From positions 2,142,498-2,206,497 of the forward strand of contig NC_089756.1 of NCBI RefSeq assembly GCF_040412425.1: DNA of 64,000 nt, in the 5' to 3' direction. Below, piece by piece: positions 1 to 10,568 of the stretch. Made by a program: the position numbers and the translations under genes. A model generated the notes under the pieces. The model saw nothing but the letters and a program-made list of their open reading frames with translations. It was not told the origin of the DNA and did not search any database. The stretch comes from Macrobrachium rosenbergii. Taxonomy: Eukaryota; Arthropoda; Malacostraca; Decapoda; Palaemonidae. Numbering within the stretch: position 1 is the stretch's first letter; each line of letters begins with the position of its first letter.

Positions 1-123
1 ATAAGAAATAAAACTTATATTACTGCTGATCTGCACTGGAAATAATAGTTATAACAAAGAACAACACCTACATTATGGAATCATGTGCTAGCCAACACTA
101 GTTTTGCATTTGCAATGCTTTCA

Positions 124-2750
124 TCAATTTCTTTTTTTTGGAAAAATGTATTGAATTCTGCTGCCTCCTCCTAGGCTAGGACAACTCATTCTAGTTAATA
201 TATGATGTCCTGGCACAGCACATGAATCCTTGTTCGATGGATAATAATATGCACTTGTTCCTGATGACCCAGAAGGGTGTAGAAAGTTCACTGAAATCAT
301 CAAACTCTTCACAGTACGGTATTCCTCCACAATTCCATACCAAACTTCCTTGTTGTAAATGCATCCAACATACTCTCCTGGTTTGATACACTTTGGGTTA
401 CCAAGTATTGTAGGTTCATTAGAAATGTGACCTTTCCTCATTCTTTTCTTTTCTCCAATGTCACTTGAGATGGGATACACCATCAGCTCTTCCTTGTCCA
501 GGGGAACAAATCTGTGATATTTCTGAGTTCCAGGAATGGCCCTACTTTCCTTAAACCAATGGTGCAACTTCTTTTCTGCCTCTTTCAATTCTGCTGTAGT
601 AACAGAGAAAATTTTGATCTAAGTTTTCTTCACAAAACTGAAACGTGTTCTGGTATAAGAATTTGCCTCTCAGTAGTTCTCTGCAAACTGGCACGAGCAG
701 TAGCTCTTTTTACTCTCCCTCCAATCCCATCACAGGCATTTTTTCCATGGGATGTAGCAAAGAAATGCCACTCACAAGCCAGACCAAAATCCTATTCATG
801 GCAACAAAGGTTTGTGAAATTATATCTGTTCTTCTATTGGCCAGCACATCCATCTGAGAAATAGTGCACCTTCTTTAATTGTGGGCATCTGAATTTAACA
901 TAAGTCATAAGCTTCATTATGAACGTGTAACCATTATAGTGTCGTGTTTTAGTGATGCACATAAGAAACACACACTAAAATGGCTAAGTTTCTGGTCTAC
1001 AGATGAACTGTAATAGACGACAAAAGGGTGACCTGTACACTGTGAATTGTCCCAGTGAAAACCTTGGGCAGCATCCTGGACAATAAAAGAATAATTCTCA
1101 GAGAAATCCCCTACTACAACTACCTCGCTCTCAGGTGGTAACGATTCCTTCAACTGCTTATAGTACTGGGATTGTTACTAAGCAACAAAGTGATGACGAA
1201 CCAACCGACAGATTTTCATGCTTAGGGATGATAAGTGTTCATGAAGTGGTTCCACCTTATCAACCATTGTACAACGGTCAACAGTCACCCACTATTTGTA
1301 AGTCACTTCATTTGGAGCTGATTTCACACTGTCAAGCAACTTGAGAAAATTCAGGACACCCTCTTCCCCTGGGCAATCATTGCAAAGTTGCACCATGCAG
1401 GTCTCTCTCTCTCTCTCTCTGCTGCAGACACTGTAATTCAGAAGATCTTGTAAGAAAGACCTCTTTCTCCCAATGCAGCTAAGCTGTAATTTTGGATTTT
1501 GATGATAAGTGCAGACACAGACAGAATGAGTCCCACCACTACCAGCAAGCACACAATATGATGGCCGTAATTTTGCAAATGTGGAAAATCCAACTTTAGG
1601 ATTCTTTTCATCATTTTTGTATAGTTCAAAAATCTCTCTTAAATTTCCATGGATCAATCGCTTTTGCACCTTTGTTGGACCTTCAGCACTGATAACTTTA
1701 ATTCAATCCTTTTGTCCACGACATATACAACAAACATCATCTGACCCATAGAATCTTTTATGTATTTGTTCTCTTCAGTTGTTACTTTTTCTTTGTTCAT
1801 TGCTGGAACTTTTGGAAGGATTCCATGTTCTGATTTCAGTAAATGCCTTTTTTTTTACCATGTATATTGCAGTTTGAAAGAAGCTAGCTGTTTTATCAAT
1901 TGTGTAAGGTGATTGTCAATATTTGTAGTTTGCGATTGTGACATTTGCTCTCCACGAATGACTGTTTCAATTCATTCATTAATTTGTTCAGATGTTTTTC
2001 AGATTGAGTTTCAGGTTCTGCACTATTATTTTCCTTATCGAGAATTTCAACACCATAACTGAGTTCCAGACTCTTTTTCAGGGATTTCTGAGCAGATAGT
2101 AGCTTACCACGAGCCCTGCTCTTTTTCTGGCTTGATGACAGCCCTTCTGAAAACAATAGAAAGAGAGAATTCAAACTTGAATATATCTAAAGAACTGGAT
2201 GTAGCTCAGCTTGCGTTTTGTGTCAACTCAGTAGTAATATTAAAGATTTAACATTTCAAAGTAAAAGCTTGCAAATTATATATGTTGTACTGTATATACA
2301 GTAGCTACCATAAATTCAATATAGTAGTTCAAACAGATGTAGGCTAGTATTAAATATGTTATATTGTTGATTTAGTGCTTACTTTTTGTAATTGGTGTTT
2401 GGTCTGGAGTGCAAGAACTGGTTCAAGTGAGGTTGAAGGATTTTCCACTATGAAGCAATCACTATCATTTTTCACATCTTTAATTGGAGAAATGTTACTT
2501 AAATCACTGTCAATAGTACATGATTCACTTGAATCTTGATCAGACTTGTTTTCAGTGGTACTAAGTACTGTATAGTGGGATTTTTCATTATAATTTTCCA
2601 ACAGTTCACAATGAGTCTTTTTTCAGTCTACCATCACATTTTTCAGCAAGTGTAGCTGTCACTTTTCCAAGATTGATTGTTATGCTTTTTTTTGTGTTTT
2701 TTAATTGGGTCCTGGCAGTATTTCAAATGTCAAACCATTGTGATGTAATC
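124..2750 (-). pseudogene. Intron-bearing pseudogene of an uncharacterised invertebrate family (cc8L18.2-like)
   Basis: Minus-strand pieces line up in order as one protein: an acidic N-terminal part (2383-2601), a Lys-rich piece (1896-2146), a block with QKRLIHGNLREIFELYKN and AGSGGTHSVCVCTYHQNPK (1438-1669), ESEVVVVGDFSENYSFIVQD followed by GFHWDNSQ and HPFVVYY (917-1153), then FSDGCAGQ and FFATSHGKNACDGIGG (about 690-870), and a C-terminal part (124-588). I recognise this block order from uncharacterised proteins repeated in marine invertebrate genomes. The spaced Asp residues (GDF, SDG) recall an RNase H-like transposase fold, but that is inference. Splice signals are kept: donor after 2383 (AAAAA|GTAAGC), acceptor before 2146 (TTTTCAG|AAGG) and a possible acceptor near 2752, so this is not a processed copy. 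Internal stops fall near 1290, 1180, 830 and 785, so it is dead. Confidence 0.66.
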
Positions 2751-3189
2751 TGTAAAGATATGAATGCAAGAATATCAATTAGATAACAAATTTTTAGAAA
2801 ATATAGCTATGTACACTTGATGTTTTGAGCCTTGATAGTTTCTGAGGATCAGAGCACCATACCCACCAGCCACCCAGTTATATGGCTGCAACTGTATTAA
2901 CCTGTGGACAAGGATGCTGAAATCAGACAAGCAGCAACTTGTTTCAACAGGTTGTTTAACCCTTTAACGCCGACTGGACGTATTTCACGTTGAGAAAAAT
3001 TGTCTGTCGGGTGCCAAGTGGACGTAAAATACGTCGACTACAAACATTTTTTTAAATATCCGTGGAACAATACTTATAGGCCTCGTTTGCGAAAAATTTT
3101 AAATCACGCGCCTTGAGGGATGCTGGGAGTTCACGGATCACGCTGTTGTTTTGTTTACAAGCGTGACCCAGCTGCGCATGCGCGAATTT

Positions 3190-3992
3190 CTTTCTTACCC
3201 CAAAAGAAAGCATCAGCTAACTCTACTGAAAATCTCAGAAATTCTTTAGTCACTTTGTCGTAATTTTTGCACCATTTTCTATTAGCCTGTACATAAAGTT
3301 TTATATATGAAAATGTGTGCAATTTCATGTAGAATACAACAAAAAATTACTCATGGTTATAGCTTTCATCAATTTTGAAATATTTCCATACAAATCACGG
3401 TAAGTGCCAAAATTTCAACCTTTGGTCAACTTGACTCGACCGAAATGGTCGAAAAATGCAATTGTAAGCTAAAACACTTACATTCTAGTAATATTCAATC
3501 ATTTACCTTCATTTTGCAACAAATGGGAAGTCTCTAGCACAATATTTCGATTTATGGTGAATTTTTGAAAAAAACTTTTTCCTTACATCCGCGCACGCTA
3601 ACTGCTGAAAATCTCAGAAATTCTTTAGTCACTTTGTCGTAATTTTTGTAGTTTTGTATTAGCCATTACATAAAGTTTTATATATGAAAATGTGTGCAAT
3701 TTCATGTAGAATACAACAGAACATAACTCATGGTTGTAGCTTTAATCAATTTTGACATGTTTTCATAAAAATCACAGAAGGTGCCAAAATTTCAACCTTC
3801 GGTCAACTTTGAGTCAACCAAAATGGTCGAAAAATGCAATTGTAAGATAAAACTCTTACATTCTAGTAATATTCAATCACTTACCTTCATTTTGCAACAA
3901 ACGAGAAGTCTCTAGCACAATATTTCAATTTATGGTGAATTTTAAAAAAAAAACTTTTTCCTTACGTCCGCGCACGCTAACATCTGAAAATC
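3190..3992 (+). repeat. Satellite A, ~379-bp monomers (left part of array)
   Basis: The phrase GAAAATCTCAGAAATTC and its neighbours recur at 3228, 3607 and (as GAAAATCTT) 3986, a 379-bp period. Each monomer carries the same order of short blocks: CACTTTGTCGTAATTTTTG, ATATGAAAATGTGTGCAATT, TTTCAACCTTCGGTCAAC, CACAATATTTCGATTTATGG. The array is cut at 3992 by the foldback element and resumes at 7997. Confidence 0.9.
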
Positions 3993-4104
3993 TTGTAAGA
4001 GCCTGATGCCGTCTCTTCCAAACACGTGTGCGTTCATGTGTTCGTCGTCCATCGGAGTGAACAAGACAACAAGAGCGTCTCGTTTTCTTTCTCTAAAAGA
4101 ACGC

Positions 4105-4485
4105 TGTGGCAGGATTTAAAAACACATACAATACTCACTATGATCCTCGGTTGCTGGGAGATGGTTGAGGGTGTCCACGGTCGCCAACACAGTAGACAAA
4201 ATTACACAAACAAAACCGGAAAACAGACTTCCAACCAAAAAAACAAGCAAAAAGAAAGAGACACATGCACAGACAACAATGACATCCAACAGAAAACACT
4301 CGACTCACGGAACATACAGTAATCTACCGTCAATGTCCGCCTTGCACAGAACTCAGCTCAAGACTCTCTCAAAACTGAAAAAAAACTCCCTCGACATTTG
4401 CACAGACAGACAGCACCGTAAACAAACTCAAACTAAAGACCCTCATCCCTCTTCCAACAACCGAAGCACTCACTAACGACAATTA

Positions 4486-4519
<34 letters not shown>

Positions 4520-4567
4520 AAACGTTGAGAAATGCTAGATACAAACAAATTTATTCATCCCTCTATA
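4105..4567 (-). repeat. LTR (3-prime LTR of the minus-strand element)
   Basis: 463 bp, starting TGTGGC on the plus strand and ending CTCTATA. It matches the right LTR closely but lacks ~36 bp near its left end and has a short (CT)n run (4488-4516) where the right LTR has a long one. Confidence 0.88.
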
Positions 4568-4570
4568 ATT

Positions 4571-4584
4571 CTACCCCCTTTTAG
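4571..4584 (-). promoter_or_regulatory. Polypurine tract
   Basis: The minus strand reads AAAAGGGGGTAGAAT immediately upstream of the 3-prime LTR, the expected place for plus-strand priming in LTR elements. Confidence 0.65.
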
Positions 4585-4872
4585 CATTTCCCAACCAACA
4601 CCTTTCACACCTCTTTCAAATCGCCTTACGCAACACCCACGGATGCTCACTAGCAGGTCCTCTAGATCGCGTCAAGCGGGCACGTAATCATTCTCTCAGA
4701 ATCATTTCTCTTCTAGCAACATTCAAACTCACATCATCTCCTCCATTCTCTCTCAGATTCACGCTAACTTCTTCACTATTACCACTCTCAATTTCATCCA
4801 CAATCTCATCTATACCCTCTTAACTCGTTCCCAAATACCTCCCCAATTCTTCAACTAACCCATCCCATTCGC
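4585..4872 (-). pseudogene. Interrupted reading frame before the polypurine tract
   Basis: The minus strand stays mostly open here, with about three stops, and ends with a Gly/Arg-rich piece containing SRGPASEHPWVLRKAI. Such a Pro-Trp-Val tail next to the polypurine tract could be the C-terminal remnant of a deleted pol polyprotein. This is a weak inference from position and composition only. Confidence 0.3.
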
Positions 4873-5277
4873 TCATTGACCTTTTTCCAATTCTTGCAAC
4901 GATTCATTCATGCTTTCAATCACTTGTCTATCACTGCTACGCTCTCTTACTCTTACACTTTCGCTCACCTCCAACCGTTCACTTACCCCTACACGTTCAG
5001 TCAACTCAGTTATATCAAACCCGCATATGCTATACGTTCTATTCATACCATCCCATTCATCCGTATTACATGCTTTATCACTCATTTTCACTTTGGCACT
5101 CACACCCCTATCACACAACTTACGACCATTCAGTTTACTTACGTTCTTCCCTTTCTTACGTCTCCTACCATACTCTATCAAAACAAATTGCTGATCCTCA
5201 TGCAACAACCCCTCACGTACATGCATCACACGCACCGCTTGCATCCTGGAGGATCCACCCATTTGAACCCCCTTCAC
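4873..5277 (-). CDS. Unrecognised ORF downstream of gag in the LTR element
   Basis: A 134-residue open frame starts three bases after the stop of the zinc-knuckle frame. It is rich in Arg, Glu, Ser and Val, with a C-terminal half that could form a helix. I recognise no family. It could be the C-terminal part of the Gag reading unit or a remnant of the region after a deleted pol. Its composition matches the neighbouring gag frame. Confidence 0.4.
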   Translation of the reverse strand: MKGVQMGGSSRMQAVRVMHVREGLLHEDQQFVLIEYGRRRKKGKNVSKLNGRKLCDRGVSAKVKMSDKACNTDEWDGMNRTYSICGFDITELTERVGVSERLEVSESVRVRERSSDRQVIESMNESLQELEKGQ

Positions 5278-5279
5278 AC

Positions 5280-7112
5280 TCAGTTTCCCAAATTCGCTGT
5301 CACAGTCACCCTCTTTCGTCTACATACACTTGATACATGCCCTTCCATTCCACATTCGACACACTTCGCTCTCGGTTCTGAACACATTCTCGCATAATGC
5401 CCATTCTTACCACAGTTGCCACATATTACATTCACTCGGGTACCCCTACAACCATTAGCAATATGACCCACCTGTAGCATATAACCCCCCTATCTTTCAT
5501 ACACTCCCTTACCAAATGTCCCGATTGCTCACACCCGAAACACGCTCCTAAAGCCCACCTACACTCATTCTTTGTATGTCCTTCCTTTCCACATCTAAAA
5601 CACTTCGCTCGACTTCCACTCATCGACCTTCCCCTTTGTACACTACTATCCCTAACCCGTCCAACCCGTTGTTCCCTTACAAACCCACCATTCATCCTCA
5701 CTGGCACCTCCACATTACTTGCTCTTACACTCCTATCTATTACACTATCGGCCATTCTCATTGGGCCCCTCAACACTGCATCCCTAAAGCTTCCAAACTC
5801 TGGCACTCTCTCATCTATCCCAGCCCTTACACTTACACTTCTGCTCTCTTTTATAACCCTGTCAAGCTCATAATCTTCTACAATTTCCAAAATTTCTCCC
5901 CAAGTCAACCTTTCATTCGTCCATCTTTTTTCTTCCTCCTTCCGCTTCAAGTTCACAAATTCTCTAACTCCATCTGGCACTGTCCCTAACAACTTCCGTC
6001 CTAACTCCTTACATTCATCTATCCCATCATCCCCAAACTTCTTCCTTGCCAACGTCTCCAGCCTACAAGCATACAGTGACAAAGTTTCCCCAGCTTTCAT
6101 TCTTGCTTCATCAAATTCATTCTTCCTCTTATACCTAACACTCGCTTTCATACGCCTCGCTTGCTCAACTAGTCTAGCTTTCACCTTGTCATACTCAACA
6201 TCTCCCACACTCATAATAACCCTATACATATCAAGCAAAAACCCAGTTAAATATTCTCCTAATTCTCGTGCCCACACTCTCTTACTTTCCCCATACTTAT
6301 CCTGACAAAACCTTTCATACTCCCTAAAGAAATCATGCACATCCCTACTTCCATACTCATTATACCTTTCACACCGGGGTACCTCCCTCACATATATAGC
6401 CTTTCTCACTTCTTTCTCACTTTCACTCTCACTTTCGCTACTTTCACTCTGTCCTTTCATACCCTCTTCCGAATACAAAGAGTCCACTTCCGCACTTACA
6501 TCCATCTTACTCATTACACTCCTCTTCCCCTTCTTTTTATCCACTTTTATCCACTCGCCTCCATCCACCTCACTATCACTACTGCCTTCACCCTCTCCCT
6601 TCTTTCCTGCCTTTCCCACTTCCTTACCCTTCTTACCAGTTTCCTTTCCCTTTCCCTTCTTCCCTTTTTCTTCCCCTGACTTATCCTTACTTTCCCTCTG
6701 TTCCTTCCCTTGCTTTTCATTCCCCTTTTCCTTACCCTGCCTCTCATTCCCTCGTTTCTTACTTCCTATTCCCATATCACTTTCATCACTCACGCTTCCA
6801 TTCACTTCTTCCTCCTTTTCTTTCTCTCTTGCCCCTTCACACGTTCCAGAGAACCTGCCTCCAACAGCCCCTTCTCCAAAAAAACACCCTTGAACATACC
6901 TTTCACCATTTCTTCCACACTTTTCATCATTCCTCCAACTTTTTATCCACCCTCTCTTCCATTCTCTCTTCTGACTCTTTCATCTCCCCTTTCATTTCTC
7001 CTTTTGCACTTCTTATCACTCCCCCCATCTCCTCCAACTGACTCCTCAATCTCTCATTCTCACCCCTCAACCACGTATTCTCCTCTCTCAACCTCACCAG
7101 TTCCTCTTCCAT
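5280..7112 (-). pseudogene. gag: gag of the LTR element: coiled coil, capsid-like domain, five zinc knuckles
   Basis: The reading unit starts ~82 bp inside the upstream LTR with a coiled-coil N-terminus (6927-7112). After frameshifts comes a long frame (5432-6805): a Lys/Glu/Gly-rich stretch, then a helical capsid-like region (VHDFFREYERFCQDKYGE to KFGDDGIDECKELGRKLLG), then CX2CX4HX4C knuckles CFRCGKEGHTKNEC and CFGCEQSGHLVREC. A frameshift near 5470 destroys a third knuckle, and the adjoining frame (5280-5480) carries CGNCGKNGHYARMC and CVECGMEGHVSSVC. Gag of this layout packages element RNA into cytoplasmic particles. At least three frameshifts make this copy defective. Confidence 0.82.
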
Positions 7113-7169
7113 CCTTCTCTTCAGTCACACTACCAGCCACCAATCTCAATTGCAGCTGCAATACCAGCT

Positions 7170-7187
7170 GCCTAAACGTTGGCGCCA
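7170..7187 (-). promoter_or_regulatory. Primer-binding-site-like sequence
   Basis: The minus strand reads TGGCGCCAACGTTTAGGC a few bases inside the upstream LTR. TGGCGCC at this position is typical of tRNA-Lys-primed elements; the exact tRNA cannot be fixed here. Confidence 0.65.
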
Positions 7188-7194
7188 AATATTA

Positions 7195-7619
7195 TGTGGC
7201 GGGATTAAAAACACAAAAAACAATACACAACACAGATACACCGAACATATAACCACATACAATACTAACTATGATCCTCGGTTGCTGGGAGATGTTTGAG
7301 GGTGTCCACGGTCGCCAACACAGTAGACAAAATTACACAAACAAAACCGGAAAACAGACTTCCAACCAAAATAAACAAGCAAAAAGAAAGAGACACATGC
7401 ACAGACAACAATGACATCCAACAGAAAACACTCGACTCACGGAACATACAATAATCTACCGTCAATGTCCGCCTTGCACAGAACTCAGCTCAAGACTCTC
7501 TCAAAACCGAAAAAAAACTCCCTCGACATTTGCACAGACAGACAGCACCGTAAACAAACTCGAACTAAAGACCCTCATCCCTCTTCCAACAACCGAAGCA
7601 CTCACTAACGACAATTACA

Positions 7620-7697
<78 letters not shown>

Positions 7698-7744
7698 AAA
7701 CGTTGGGAAATGCTAAATACAAACAAATTTATTCATCCCTCTAT
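7195..7744 (-). repeat. LTR (5-prime LTR of the minus-strand element)
   Basis: About 550 bp, starting TGTGGC on the plus strand and ending CTCTAT. It differs from the left LTR by a ~36-bp insertion/deletion near the start, scattered substitutions and a much longer (CT)n run at 7624-7694. Confidence 0.88.
7624..7694. repeat. (CT)n microsatellite inside the LTR
   Basis: About 36 CT units without interruption. The partner LTR has about 14 units at 4488-4516. The two LTRs should have been identical at insertion, so the length difference arose later. Confidence 0.95.
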
Positions 7745-7996
7745 AACGCGATTTCAACCATACAATATTTCCGTCTGTTTCTCCCTAACCATTGTTGTCT
7801 TGATGCAGTACAATCACCACTACTTGCATTGCCATACAAGCATTCTAATCATGTACTCATAATGTTCCAATGAATCTTCTGTATCAAACTGTGTGTATGT
7901 TTCTGTTTGTGAAGACACCAAACGTCTCGCCACTCCGATGGACGACGAACACACGAACACACACATGTTGGAAGAGACGGCGTCAGGCTCTTACAA

Positions 7997-8586
7997 TCTC
8001 AGAAATTCTTTAGTCACTTTGTCGTAATTTTTGCACAGTTTTGTATTAGCTGTTACATAAAGTTTTATATATGAAAATGTGCACAATTTCATGTAGAATA
8101 CAATAAAAAATAACTCATGTTTGTAGCTTTTATCAATTTTGACATATTTCCATATAATTCATGATAAGTGCCAAAATTTCAACCTTCGGCAACTTTGACT
8201 CAACCAAAATGGTTGAAAAATGCAATTGTAAGCAAAAACTCTTACATTCTAGTAATATTCAATCATTTACCTTCATTTTGCAACAAACAAGAACTCTCTA
8301 ACACAATATTTCGATTTATGGTGAATTTTTGAAAAAACTTTTTCCTTACCTCCGCGGGCGCTAACTGCTGAAAACCTCAGAAATTCTTTAGTCATTTTGT
8401 CGTAATTTTTGCACCATTTGACATTATCCGTTACATAAAGTTTTATATATGAAAATGTGCACAATTTCACATAGAATACAACAAAAAATAACTCATGGTT
8501 GTAGCTTTTATCAGTTTTGTAATATTTTCATATAAATCACGATAAGTGCCGAAATTTCAACCTTCGGTCAACTTTGACTCAACCAA
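7997..8586 (+). repeat. Satellite A, right part of array
   Basis: Resumes with CTCAGAAATTCTTTAG at about 7999 exactly where the left part stopped. The next monomer starts near 8370 and breaks off after ACCAAAATGGTTG near 8593, where sequence unrelated to satellite A begins. Confidence 0.9.
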
Positions 8587-8699
8587 AATGGTTGGGTAAA
8601 CACGTGTGGTTGTTGACATACAGTGACGTCAATAGAGAACAGTTTCCAACATGCTTTCGCAAAGTTTTTACGGTAAAATTAGCGGAAAACACGTTAGTG

Positions 8700-9962
8700 C
8701 ATCATATAAGAGACGTCTGGATTTTAGGCAGGGCTCTGAATCTCATTTTTCATTATTATATATATCGATATTTAGAGAATTTTGTTGGCGCTCTCATAAA
8801 AAATAATTCATTAACCTAACTGTTATAGCTTTTGAGCTACGAACAATAATGTTGACAACGGTAACATTTTTTTGTTTTGATCTGCTTATAATGTCAAAAT
8901 GAAACTGTTGCCGTTAGCAAAGCCATTTTTCTTGACTCTCACTTTATTCCTCAACCTTTCCTCTACATTTTTGTATATTTACAAAGTAATTTCTATGAAA
9001 AATATCCGAGCTAGGGCTCTTCAAAAAAAAATTTCTAGCAATAATTCTCACAGTATGCCAGGCAGCGCGCTCTGTTTCTTACCCTATTTTCTATCAATTT
9101 TTTCACCAACTGGACTTACTCGTTTTTCATTCTTTTATATGTCGATATTTAGAGAATTTTGTTAGCTTTCTCATAAAAAATAATTAATTCACCTAACTGT
9201 TATAGTTTTTGAGTTACGAACAATAATGTTGACAACGGTAACTTTTTTTTTGTTGATCAACTTATAACGTCAAAATGATACTGGTGCCATTACCAATGCC
9301 ATTTTTCTTAACTCTCCCTTTATTCTTCAACTTTTCTTCTACATTTTCGTATATTTACAAAGTAATTTCTATGAAAAATAACCGAGATAGGACTCTTCAA
9401 AAAATATTTTTTTGTAGCGATAATTCTCACCATACGCTGGGCAGAGCTCTCTGTTTCTTACCCTCTTTTCTATCAATTTTTTCACCAACTGGACTTATTC
9501 GTTTTTCATTGTTTTATATATCAATATCTAGAGAATTGTGTTGGCTTTTTCATAAAAAATAATTAATTCGCCTAACTGTTATAGCTTTTGAGCTACGAAC
9601 GATAATGTTGACAACGGTAACATTTCTTTTCGTTTCGATCAACTTATAACGTCAAAATGAAACTGTTGCCATTACCGAAGCCATTTTTCTTGACTTTCCC
9701 CTTTATTCTTCAACTTTTCCTCTACATTTTCGTATATTTACATACTGTAATTTCTATGAAAAATAACTGAGATAGGGCTCTTCAAAAAAAATTTTTTCTA
9801 GCGATAATTCTCACCATAGGCCGGGCAGAGTGCTCTGTTTCTCACCCTCTTTTCTATCAATTTTTTCACCAACTGGACTTATTCGTTTTCCGTTGTTTTA
9901 TATGTCGATATTGATGGAATTTTGTTGGCTTTCTCATAAAAAATAATTCATTCGCCTGACTT
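8700..9962 (+). repeat. Satellite B, ~377-384-bp monomers
   Basis: The phrase TATTTAGAGAATTTTGTT and its surroundings recur near 8775, 9152, 9531 and 9915. Monomers share TTTTTCACCAACTGGACTTA, GTTATAG(C/T)TTTTGAG and GTTGACAACGGTAAC. By eye the sequence is not a variant of satellite A, yet its period is almost the same. No coding capacity. Confidence 0.88.
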
Positions 9963-10257
9963 TCATAGTTTTTGGGCTACGAACGAAAATATAAAAATAA
10001 GTAAAGAATTTTTTTTTTTATTAAATAACTCACATTTTTTCGTATTTAGAGGGCTGGGACTCTTATTCTGACTATTCCACCATATAATATAAACATTTAG
10101 AAAAAAAGGACAGCAAAATGAACGTTGTTGGCATAAAATTTCTATTTTTGCTGAATTTTCGAAATAATTATTTTTTCGCACTATCGAGCGCTCCCAGACA
10201 CATTGGGACTCATGTACCCTCACTCAGTGATGTGATGACTATACAGATAGGAAAGGG
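9963..10257. other. Right terminal region of TTAA element 1
   Basis: Single-copy AT-rich sequence between satellite B and the right TTAA end. I see no gene, promoter or internal repeat in it. Confidence 0.5.
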
Positions 10258-10436
10258 TTAACAAGTAAGTACAAAGCTGAATGCCATATTGACAGGAGAT
10301 GGGATACATGGACATATTCTCCTCCAAAACATTAAGACATGTAATGAATTGGAAATAGAAAAGTTCATAGCATTAAAAACAATGCTTGTCATTTTCTTAT
10401 CAGTCAAGAGAGCTACTGCAGGAAAATACTGCCTCT

Positions 10437-10454
10437 GGTTGGTGCTCATCTTAA
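10437..10454. repeat. Target-site duplication, left of RTE LINE
   Basis: GGTTGGTGCTCATCTTAA matches 13558-13575 with one difference. The equivalent uninterrupted DIRS sequence is seen in D5 near 43735. Confidence 0.85.
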
Positions 10455-10568
10455 TCTAGCCACTGGGGGGGCAAGCCAGCCCAACTTGGTGCCAGTCCCA
10501 AGCCCGGGTAAATAGAGAGGGTTAGTGACAGGAAGGGCATCCGACTGTAAAAACCCAATGCCAGAACC

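Larger units (their letters stand above)
4105..7744 (-). mobile_element. Gag-only LTR retrotransposon (Gypsy-like, TR-GAG type), minus strand
   Basis: Two near-identical direct repeats (4105-4567 and 7195-7744) bracket a 2.6-kb interior. The flanks show a 5-bp duplication AACGC (4100-4104 and 7745-7749). On the minus strand a primer-binding-site-like sequence follows the upstream LTR and a purine-rich tract precedes the downstream LTR. The interior encodes a Gag with zinc knuckles but no protease, reverse transcriptase, RNase H or integrase core, so it would need help in trans. The assignment to Gypsy rests on Gag and primer-site style only. Confidence 0.85.
3993..7996. mobile_element. Foldback/MITE-type element inserted in satellite A, split by an LTR element
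   Basis: The first ~67 bp (3993-4059, starting TTGTAAGAGCCTGATGCCG) are repeated inverted at 7931-7996 with few mismatches. The flanks are the two halves of an otherwise continuous satellite A monomer, with TC on both sides (3991-3992 and 7997-7998), so a 2-bp target duplication is possible. Removing the nested LTR element leaves about 350 bp with no coding capacity. The transposase superfamily cannot be fixed from the sequence. Confidence 0.75.
2956..10261. mobile_element. TTAA-flanked piggyBac-like non-autonomous element 1, satellite-carrying
   Basis: The left end reads TTAACCCTTTAACGCC (from 2956) and the right end reads AAAGGGTTAA (to 10261), so both ends carry TTAA followed by CCCTTT. 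TTAA target sites with CCC-initial inverted ends are the hallmark of piggyBac-type transposition; the family call is inference. The left ~90 bp recur, inverted, at the right end of the element at 18054-20245 and again at 63900. The interior has no transposase frame and consists mainly of tandem ~379-bp monomers in two sequence classes, interrupted by a foldback element with an LTR element inside. Without that nested 4-kb insertion the element would be about 3.3 kb. Confidence 0.7.

Noticed and set aside
514..864. Plus-strand ORF at the left edge
   Set aside because: Antisense to the conserved FSDGCAGQ and FFATSHGKN block of the minus-strand pseudogene.
4876..7252. Plus-strand ORFs opposite gag
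   Set aside because: Low-complexity Ser/Thr/Leu/Phe shadows of the Lys/Glu/Arg-rich gag frame on the minus strand.
3190..9962. CRISPR-like spaced repeats
   Set aside because: Monomers are contiguous and fully repeated at ~379 bp, with no unique spacers; the genome is eukaryotic.
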